This document shows positions 32,347 through 37,547 of a stretch of 37,547 nt of DNA, piece by piece. The DNA is taken from contig CABRYP010000025.1 in NCBI GenBank assembly GCA_902475245.1, positions 1-37,547 on the forward strand, written 5' to 3'. Under the pieces are notes generated by a model, which saw only the letters and a list, made by a program, of their open reading frames with translations, was not told the origin of the DNA and searched no databases. This DNA comes from an uncultured Collinsella sp. (GTDB lineage Bacteria > Actinomycetota > Coriobacteriia > Coriobacteriales > Coriobacteriaceae). Every line of letters begins with the position of its first letter. Positions within the stretch are counted from its first letter, which is position 1. The translations under genes and the position numbers were made by a program.

Positions 32347-34362
32347 ATGGCCGAGGAGCTCAGGAAACAAGGCGGCCTTGTCGATGCCGCTGCTGTGGAC
32401 GCCGCCGATAAAATGGTCGACCGGGCCGCCGTAGCACCCGAGCTGGATGAGGCCGCCAAGGCGGCGGCCGCTCGCGAGGCGCGCCGCCAGGCGCTGTACG
32501 AGGAAAACGAGCGCGCCGAGGACGAGCGCGCCCGCGCTGAGGCAGAGCGCATGCGCAATGTGGACGACGAGGACGAGGACGAGACGCCTCGGGATACCTG
32601 GGCGACGGTGCGCCGCCTGTGGAGCGAGGCTGCCGGCGACCATTGGCGCTTCTATATCGTGTTCGCGAGCATTGTGTTCTATGCCATCTTTAACACCGCT
32701 GCGCCGGCATATAGCGCCCGCGTGATCGATGAGCTGTGGGGCCACATTCAGGTGGCGTTTGCCAACGATACCACCTTCAACATCACCTGGGAGAACTGCG
32801 GCAGGACCATCTTCATCTACTTTATGATTTGGACGGCCGCTGCCTCGTTCTACGCGCTCCAGAGCTTTTTGATGTCGAGCGTGGCCGAACGCCTCAACCT
32901 GCGTCTGCGTAACCGCATCGCTCAAAAGCTCAATCGTCTGCCGCTTGCCTACTTTGACGCGCATCGTCCCGGCGAGGTCGTCAGCCGTGCGACCAACGAC
33001 TTGGACAAGATGTCCGAGAGCATGCAGCGCGGCTTACTGCAGCTTCTGGTGTCGATCGGTACTGTGGTGGGCGCCGTGAGCGTGATGTTCGTGTTTAGCG
33101 TGCCGCTCACGCTCGTCTTTTTGTTCTTTACGGCGGTATCGCTGCTGGTGACCAAGGTGGTCTCGCGCCGCACGCATGACGTAACCGGTGAGCGCCAGGA
33201 GTGGGTGTCCAAGATTACGAGTGCGGTCGAGGAAGGTTACTCGGGCCGTCTGGTGATTCGCGCGTTTAACCGCGAGCGTCAGAGTTCTGCCGAGGTGCAC
33301 CAGGCCTCGGGCGAGCTGGCACGCGTGAGTGGCAAGGCCGACTTTATGATTAACGCCGTCGGCCCCGCGGTGCGCTTTATCGGCCGCCTGGCACAGATCG
33401 TGATTGCGATTGTGGGCTGCAACATGCTGGTTGCCGGCCACATGACCGTCGGTGTGTTCCAGGCATTCTTCCAGTTTATCTACGAGGCATCCGAACCCAT
33501 GACGCAGATGTCGTTTACCTTCAACTCGCTGCAGAGCGCGCTGGCGAGCGCGGAGCGCGTGTTCGACCTGCTCGATGAGCCTGAGATGGAGGCGGATCCG
33601 CAGCCCGACGAGGCCGCCAAGCTGCCGGGTCGCGTTGAGGGCCGCGTCGCCTTTGAGCATGTGCGCTTTGGTTATGCGCCCGACAAGCCGCTTATGCGCG
33701 ACGTGTCGTTTACCGCCGAGCCGGGTCAGAAGATCGCTGTGGTGGGAACCACGGGTGCGGGTAAGACCACGCTCATCAACCTGCTCATGCGCTTCTACGA
33801 GATCGACGGTGGCCGCATTACCCTCGACGGTGTGGACACGAGCCGCATGGACCGCGGCGAGCTGCGCCAGCAGTTTGGCATGGTGCTGCAGGATGCCTGG
33901 CTGTTCGATGGCACCATTGCCGAGAACATCGCCTACGGCTGCCCCGGGGCAACGCGTGACGAGATCGTGGCGGCTGCGCGCGCCGCGCAGGTCGACTTCT
34001 TTGTGCGCACCATGCCGCAGGGCTACGACACGCGGGTGGCCAACGATGCCGAGAGCATTAGCCAGGGCCAGCGTCAGCTGCTGACCATTGCGCGCGTGCT
34101 GCTCAACAACCCGGCGATTCTCATCCTGGACGAGGCGACCTCAAGCGTGGACACGCGCACCGAGCTTGCCATCGGCCGCGCCATGGACGCGCTCATGCGC
34201 GGGCGCACGAGCTTTGTAATCGCGCATCGCCTGTCGACGATCGTTGATGCCGACCTCATCCTGGTCATGGATCACGGCAACATCATCGAGCAGGGCACGC
34301 ACAAGGAGCTGTTGGCTGCCGAGGGCGCCTACGCCGACCTCTATCTGAGCCAGTTCGCATGA
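32347..34362 (+). CDS. ABC exporter half-transporter with canonical Walker B
   Basis: Second half of the heterodimer, 671 residues. An N-terminal extension of about 85 residues, rich in Ala/Glu/Arg and predicted helical or coiled (RREARRQALYEENERAEDER region), precedes the six-helix domain. The ATPase domain has Walker A V-G-T-T-G-A-G-K-T-T, Walker B I-L-I-L-D-E with catalytic Glu596, and H-loop His627. Its signature is degenerate, I-S-Q-G-Q, complementary to the changes in the partner, so only one of the two ATP sites should hydrolyse. AAGGGAGGTGA overlaps the end of the upstream gene, one base separating stop and start. It ends the MarR operon. Confidence 0.93.
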   Translation: MAEELRKQGGLVDAAAVDAADKMVDRAAVAPELDEAAKAAAAREARRQALYEENERAEDERARAEAERMRNVDDEDEDETPRDTWATVRRLWSEAAGDHWRFYIVFASIVFYAIFNTAAPAYSARVIDELWGHIQVAFANDTTFNITWENCGRTIFIYFMIWTAAASFYALQSFLMSSVAERLNLRLRNRIAQKLNRLPLAYFDAHRPGEVVSRATNDLDKMSESMQRGLLQLLVSIGTVVGAVSVMFVFSVPLTLVFLFFTAVSLLVTKVVSRRTHDVTGERQEWVSKITSAVEEGYSGRLVIRAFNRERQSSAEVHQASGELARVSGKADFMINAVGPAVRFIGRLAQIVIAIVGCNMLVAGHMTVGVFQAFFQFIYEASEPMTQMSFTFNSLQSALASAERVFDLLDEPEMEADPQPDEAAKLPGRVEGRVAFEHVRFGYAPDKPLMRDVSFTAEPGQKIAVVGTTGAGKTTLINLLMRFYEIDGGRITLDGVDTSRMDRGELRQQFGMVLQDAWLFDGTIAENIAYGCPGATRDEIVAAARAAQVDFFVRTMPQGYDTRVANDAESISQGQRQLLTIARVLLNNPAILILDEATSSVDTRTELAIGRAMDALMRGRTSFVIAHRLSTIVDADLILVMDHGNIIEQGTHKELLAAEGAYADLYLSQFA

Positions 34363-34394
34363 TGTGACAAAGGGGCAGTCCCGTTGTCACATCA
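34360..34394. repeat. REP-like hairpin with GGGGCAGTCCC core
   Basis: TGATGTGACAA and TTGTCACATCA are perfect 11-base arms around AGGGGCAGTCCCG, which can itself pair (GGG/CCC). The left arm includes the stop codon of the ABC gene. It is another member of the GACAG/CTGTC palindrome group. Confidence 0.75.
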
Positions 34395-34399
34395 CAAAT

Positions 34400-34434
34400 A
34401 AGGCGCGCCGGGGGCGAATCCTCTGGCGCGCCTT
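34400..34434. terminator. Bidirectional terminator between exporter operon and cysE
   Basis: AAGGCGCGCC and GGCGCGCCTT form a perfect 10-bp stem with GGGG/CCTC pairing inside. The T tract is short on both strands. Confidence 0.7.
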
Positions 34435-34470
34435 TGCGTTGGCGTCAATGTTGTCGGTGGTCGTTCGCCT

Positions 34471-35175
34471 CTAGCGTTCGTCCACGAGCTTGGCGACGAG
34501 GGCTTTGAGCTCGGCCACCTCTCGCTCGAGTTCCTTGACGCGGCGGGCGTTCTCGGTGATGCCTTGACGATTGAGCGCGGACTGCTCGGCGGCGGCGTCG
34601 GGCATGTACTCGCGATGCTGCTTGGCGTCGAAGCTCTCCTCGAACACGCGGCAGCCGTTGCGCTTGATGATGCGTCCCGGCACGCCAACGACGGTGCAGT
34701 TGTCGGGCACGTCCTTAACGACAACCGAGTTGCCGCCGATCTTGACGTTGTTGCCGATGCGAATGTTGCCGAGCACCTTGGCGCCTGTGCCCACGGTGAC
34801 GTTGTTGCCCAGGGTGGGGTGGCGCTTGCCGGTCTCGTTGCCGGTGCCGCCAAGCGTGACGCCCTGGTAGAGCACGCAGTTGTCGCCCACGACGGTGGTT
34901 TCGCCGATGACGACGCCCATGGCGTGGTCGATAAAGAAATGCTTGCCGATCTGTGCGGCGGGATGAATCTCGACGCCGGTGATGTGGCGGGTAATTTGCG
35001 AGAGCACACGGGCGAGCGAGCGATGACCGTGCTCCCAGAGCCAGTGCTCGGGTACGTGGTTCCACTTGGCGTGCAGGCCAGGATAAGAAAGAAAGATGAC
35101 CAGACCGTTTTGCGCGGCGGGATCCTGCGCCTGGACGGTCTTGATGTCCTCGCGAATGGTATTGATAAAGCTCAT
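34471..35175 (-). CDS. cysE: Serine O-acetyltransferase
   Basis: Acetylates L-serine with acetyl-CoA, the first step of cysteine synthesis. It is a short-form enzyme of 234 residues lacking the long N-terminal domain of E. coli CysE. The left-handed beta-helix hexapeptide repeats run from about residue 67 to 175 (VEIHPAAQIGKHFFIDHAMG, VVIGETTVVGDNCVLYQGVTLGG). His84 in F-I-D-H-A-M-G corresponds to the catalytic His. The C-terminal 45 residues form a heptad-rich coiled coil (NARRVKELEREVAELKALVAKL) in place of the usual short tail that binds cysteine synthase. AAGGGAGGG supports the start at 35175. No cysK is adjacent. Confidence 0.93.
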   Translation of the reverse strand: MSFINTIREDIKTVQAQDPAAQNGLVIFLSYPGLHAKWNHVPEHWLWEHGHRSLARVLSQITRHITGVEIHPAAQIGKHFFIDHAMGVVIGETTVVGDNCVLYQGVTLGGTGNETGKRHPTLGNNVTVGTGAKVLGNIRIGNNVKIGGNSVVVKDVPDNCTVVGVPGRIIKRNGCRVFEESFDAKQHREYMPDAAAEQSALNRQGITENARRVKELEREVAELKALVAKLVDER

Positions 35176-35398
35176 CGGCCGCCCTCCCTTAGCGCCATGG
35201 CAATGCGATTCAATAAAGTATAGCGATTCGCTAGGGATTAGGAAGGACAATCTTGGCGGCTTTGCGCGACAGGTGTCAGTTATGCAAACTTGCTGGTAAT
35301 GGAGTCATGCTTTTGTGGGGTTGCGCACGAGGGGGCGCCGCAACCGTATACTGGTCAACTTGGACGTATCCGCGCCCACAACTGAGAGGTTTTACTTC
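35176..35398. promoter_or_regulatory. Divergent promoter region of cysE and the DedA gene
   Basis: For cysE (minus strand), TATACT at 35217-35222 is a likely -10 box, overlapped by the palindrome AGCGA-T-TCGCT (35222-35232). For the DedA gene, TATACT at 35347-35352 is a likely -10 box with only a poorly spaced TTGCGC upstream. Confidence 0.4.
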
Positions 35399-36037
35399 AT
35401 GGGTTTCATCAATTTTATCGCTGAGCTGCTCAAAGACCCGCGCACCGCGATTGCCAGCTGGATCGCCGCCGGCCCGCTTATGGCCTACGGCTGCGTGTTC
35501 CTCATTATCTTCATTGAGACAGGCGTGGTGTTCTTCCCGTTTCTCCCGGGCGATTCGTTACTGTTTGCTTCGGGCTTCTTTGCCCACAACGGTGGCTTTA
35601 ACATCGTGGCGCTTCTGGCCACTGCATGGGCGGCTGCCATTTTGGGTGATCAGTGCAACTTTATGATCGGTCACTTCTTTGGCAAAAAGATCATCGCTTC
35701 GGGCAAGGTCAAGGCCATGACGCCCGAGCGCATCAAAAAGTCCGAGGACTTCTTGGACAAGTGGGGCCACCTGGCCATCTTCCTGGGCCGCTTCTTCCCG
35801 TTTATTCGCACCTTTGTGCCTTTTATCGCCGGCATGGGCGGCATGCACTGGCGCAACTTTGTGATCTTTAACGTGCTGGGCGGCATTACCTGGTCGACGG
35901 TCTTTACGCTGCTGGGTTACTTCTTTGGCGGCATCCCCTTTGTGCAGGAGCACTTTGAGCTGCTGATTATCGGCATCGTCGCCGTGTCGATCATCCCGAC
36001 TGTGGTCGGCATCGTCAAGGCTAAGCTGGGCAAATAG
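35399..36037 (+). CDS. DedA-family integral membrane protein
   Basis: Polytopic membrane protein of 212 residues from the DedA/VTT superfamily, implicated in undecaprenyl-phosphate or phospholipid flipping and envelope homeostasis. The family signature F-L-P-G-D-S-L-L is at 48-55, and G-R-F-F-P-F-I-R-T-F-V-P-F-I-A-G-M-G-G-M lies near 135-155, with the conserved arginines in place. At least four hydrophobic segments are visible, including the last (LLIIGIVAVSIIPTVVGIV). GAGAGG precedes the ATG at 35399; an in-frame GTG start further upstream has no hydrophobic or family sequence. Monocistronic with its own terminator. Confidence 0.92.
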   Translation: MGFINFIAELLKDPRTAIASWIAAGPLMAYGCVFLIIFIETGVVFFPFLPGDSLLFASGFFAHNGGFNIVALLATAWAAAILGDQCNFMIGHFFGKKIIASGKVKAMTPERIKKSEDFLDKWGHLAIFLGRFFPFIRTFVPFIAGMGGMHWRNFVIFNVLGGITWSTVFTLLGYFFGGIPFVQEHFELLIIGIVAVSIIPTVVGIVKAKLGK

Positions 36038-36074
36038 AACGCGTAGATCGAGCCAGCGCGCAAACCGTGCCGTT

Positions 36075-36110
36075 GAGGCCCGTCACCGCTTACGGTGGCG
36101 GGCCTTTTTT
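36075..36110 (+). terminator. Rho-independent terminator after the DedA gene
   Basis: GGCCCG-T-CACCG, CTTA loop, CGGTG-G-CGGGCC, then TTTTTT. A long stem with one internal mismatch. Confidence 0.93.
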
Positions 36111-36130
36111 GCTTCGGTCAAATGAAAATA

Positions 36131-36182
36131 CTTTAGTTAGTTAAAGAAAAACGTTTTATCCAACGCATGCGGGGAGTACAAT
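36131..36182 (+). promoter_or_regulatory. ilvE promoter with CTTT-N8-AAAG operator
   Basis: CTTTAGTTAGTTAAAG (36131-36146) is the third copy of the 16-bp palindrome. TACAAT at 36177-36182 is the likely -10 box; TTTTAT at 36154-36159 is the only -35 candidate at the right spacing. The predicted start of transcription is near 36189, giving a leader of about 147 bases before ilvE. Confidence 0.55.
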
Positions 36183-36189
36183 CTCGTGC

Positions 36190-36339
36190 ATGCGAATCGA
36201 CGTGCCATCGGCTTTGATGCTGTTCGCGTGTCCCGTCCGGCTCTACGCTCCGGGCGTGCGACGTTGCGACGCGGGCGGCCTCGGTCCTTGCGTGCGGGTT
36301 CGCGAGTATGCAACTGTGTATGTAAGGAGCGACATATGA
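36190..36339 (+). CDS. Possible leaderless 49-codon leader ORF overlapping the ilvE start
   Basis: An ATG sits at the predicted transcription start (-10 box 36177-36182) and opens 49 codons ending in TGA at 36337-36339, which overlaps the ilvE ATG as ATGA. The product is rich in Val and Leu, plus Arg. It would be translated as a leaderless message, and its terminating ribosomes could re-initiate at ilvE. ilvE also has its own AAGGAG, and GC-rich DNA produces open frames by chance, so this remains tentative. Confidence 0.35.
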   Translation: MRIDVPSALMLFACPVRLYAPGVRRCDAGGLGPCVRVREYATVYVRSDI

Positions 36340-37388
36340 CTGTCGAGAAGAAGGATATCGATTGGGGTAGCCTCGGCTTTGGCTACATGAAGACCGATTA
36401 CAGCTACGAGGCCCATTGGAAGGACGGCGAGTGGGACGAGGGCGGCCTGACCACCGACCACACCCTGCATGTCTCCGAGTGCGGTGGCATCTTCCATTAC
36501 TGCCAGGAGGTCTTTGAGGGCCTGAAGGCCTATACCGCCGAGGACGGCAGCATCGTCTGCTTCCGTCCCGACATGAACGCCGAGCGTATGTATAACTCTG
36601 CCCAGCGCCTCGAGATGCCCCCGTTCCCCAAGGACAAGTTTGTTGAGGCCGTCAAGCAGGTCGTTTCTGCCAACGCCGCCTGGGTTCCGCCCTTCGGCTC
36701 CGGTGCAACCCTGTACGTGCGTCCGTTTATGATCGGCTCCGGTGACGTGATCGGCGTGGCTCCCGCTCCTGAGTACACGTTCCGCATTCTCGTGACCCCG
36801 GTCGGTCCGTACTTTAAGGGTGGCCTCAAGCCCGTCAAGCTGCGCGTTTCCGAGTACGACCGTGCGGCACCGCACGGCACCGGCAACATCAAGGCCGGCC
36901 TCAACTACGCCATGTCCCTCAAGCCCACGATGGAGGCCCATCGCGAGGGATATGCCGAGAACCTGTATCTCGACTCCGAGTCCCGCACCTATGTCGAGGA
37001 GACCGGTGGCGCCAACGTCCTGTTCGTGAAGGAGGACGGCACGCTCGTCGTTCCGCAGTCGCACACCGACTCCATCCTGCCCTCCATCACCCGTCGTTCG
37101 CTCGTTCAGGTCGCTCAGGACCTGGGTATGACCGTCGATCAGCGCCCCGTCGAGTGGGCCGAGGTCAAGGCCGGCACCTTTGTGGAGTGCGGCCTGTGCG
37201 GCACCGCTGCCGTCATCTCCCCGGTGGGCGAGATTGACAACAAGGTCTATGGCGCCGACGAGACCGTGACCTTCCCGGCTGGCTACACCGAGATCGGTCC
37301 CGTGATGAAGAAGCTTCGCGAGACCCTGACTGGTATCCAGTCCGGTGCTGTCGAGGACAAGCACAACTGGGTTTACACCGTCGCGTAA
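36336..37388 (+). CDS. ilvE: Branched-chain amino-acid aminotransferase
   Basis: Interconverts leucine, isoleucine and valine with their 2-oxo acids, using glutamate/2-oxoglutarate and PLP (fold type IV). 350 residues. The long N-terminus typical of the larger BCAT subgroup is present (F-G-Y-M-K-T-D-Y, then HVSECGGIFHYCQEVFEGLKAY). The PLP lysine is probably Lys186 in G-N-I-K-A-G-L-N-Y-A. The E-E-T-G-G-A-N-V-L-F segment that holds the cofactor and the C-terminal GTAA-like loop (CGLCGTAAVISPVGEI) are intact. AAGGAG at 36324-36329 decides the start. No other ilv genes are adjacent. Shared operator sequence links it to the aminotransferase at 6143 and the importer at 10181. Confidence 0.94.
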   Translation: MTVEKKDIDWGSLGFGYMKTDYSYEAHWKDGEWDEGGLTTDHTLHVSECGGIFHYCQEVFEGLKAYTAEDGSIVCFRPDMNAERMYNSAQRLEMPPFPKDKFVEAVKQVVSANAAWVPPFGSGATLYVRPFMIGSGDVIGVAPAPEYTFRILVTPVGPYFKGGLKPVKLRVSEYDRAAPHGTGNIKAGLNYAMSLKPTMEAHREGYAENLYLDSESRTYVEETGGANVLFVKEDGTLVVPQSHTDSILPSITRRSLVQVAQDLGMTVDQRPVEWAEVKAGTFVECGLCGTAAVISPVGEIDNKVYGADETVTFPAGYTEIGPVMKKLRETLTGIQSGAVEDKHNWVYTVA

Positions 37389-37450
37389 GCTGTCTTAGCT
37401 GTCCGGCCCGAGGGCGACCTTCCTTTCCGGTGCGTCCTCGGACATGAAAG

Positions 37451-37483
37451 AGCCCCCGCTGCGCACTTCGTGCGGCGGGGGCT
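37451..37483. terminator. Terminator after ilvE, probably bidirectional
   Basis: AGCCCCCGC-T-GCGCA, CTTCG loop, TGCG-CGGGGGCT. It separates ilvE from a convergent gene entering from the right. Confidence 0.85.
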
Positions 37484-37501
37484 TCCTCCGTCCTGACGCT
37501 C

Positions 37502-37547
37502 CTATTTGGCAAGGTGTTTTTTAGAATCCATTTTGCGCTCGGCCTCG
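37502..37547 (-). CDS. C-terminal end of a convergent gene (partial)
   Basis: The minus strand reads E-A-E-R-K-M-D-S-K-K-H-L-A-K then TAG at 37504-37502. A charged, lysine-rich tail ending just after a bidirectional terminator is what the end of a real gene would look like, but 14 codons are too few to identify it. Confidence 0.45.
   Translation of the reverse strand, partial: EAERKMDSKKHLAK

Noticed and set aside
29512..36161. Shared 13-mer AAACGTTTTATCC at 29512 and 36149
   Set aside because: A few chance 13-base matches are expected in a window of this length, and no further symmetry or spacing supports a site.

Overview
The window is a GC-rich (about 60 %) chromosomal segment, most consistent with a Coriobacteriia actinobacterium, probably Collinsella or a close relative. 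This is inferred from the tilS-hpt-ftsH order, an EF-G-like GTPase, Tat-type lipoproteins with KGSAAGSAA linkers, and protein flavour; no rRNA or database comparison was available. Most of it is housekeeping, transport and regulatory genes. No phage, insertion sequence, CRISPR array, tRNA or rRNA was seen.

Layout. 1-6 kb: Hsp20 chaperone, divergent YycJ-like metallo-hydrolase, then tilS-hpt-ftsH. 6-10 kb: class I/II aminotransferase, PHP phosphoesterase, and on the minus strand an RlmD/TrmA-type RNA uracil methyltransferase. 10-12.6 kb: a complete polar amino-acid ABC importer (lipoprotein, permease, ATPase). 12.9-16.1 kb: EF-G-like protein with altered GTPase motifs, and a secreted DNA/RNA nuclease. 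16.3-20.6 kb: a duplicated module with two HAD phosphatase genes 2289 bp apart, flanking larE; the second copy has an intact convergent LacI regulator, the first only a broken lacI remnant followed by an unusual array of a 10-bp motif. 20.8-24.4 kb: a second amino-acid lipoprotein plus permease without an ATPase, then glmS. 24.5-28.6 kb: GntR regulator, YeiH-type exporter, a degenerate NtrC-like regulator and an unknown membrane protein. 28.8-34.4 kb: nitroreductase, a 96-residue unknown, then a MarR regulator overlapping a two-gene heterodimeric ABC exporter. 34.4-37.5 kb: cysE, DedA-family membrane protein, ilvE, and the C-terminal tail of a minus-strand gene.

Noncoding structure is the richest part. 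A 45-bp REP-like hairpin element occurs four times between 16.2 and 24.6 kb, and other intergenic hairpins carry a related CTGTCCC core. A 36-bp perfect inverted repeat lies before the first importer. A shared 16-bp palindrome (CTTT-N8-AAAG) stands in front of the aminotransferase, the first importer and ilvE, suggesting a common amino-acid-responsive regulator. At 17.18-17.50 kb at least nine copies of TTAGAGAGAY, in both orientations, are spaced by 12 and 22 bp.

The best candidates for something undescribed are the 17.2-17.5 kb motif array in its duplicated HAD/LacI setting, the CTTT-N8-AAAG regulon, and the NtrC-like regulator that has lost its ATPase residues.
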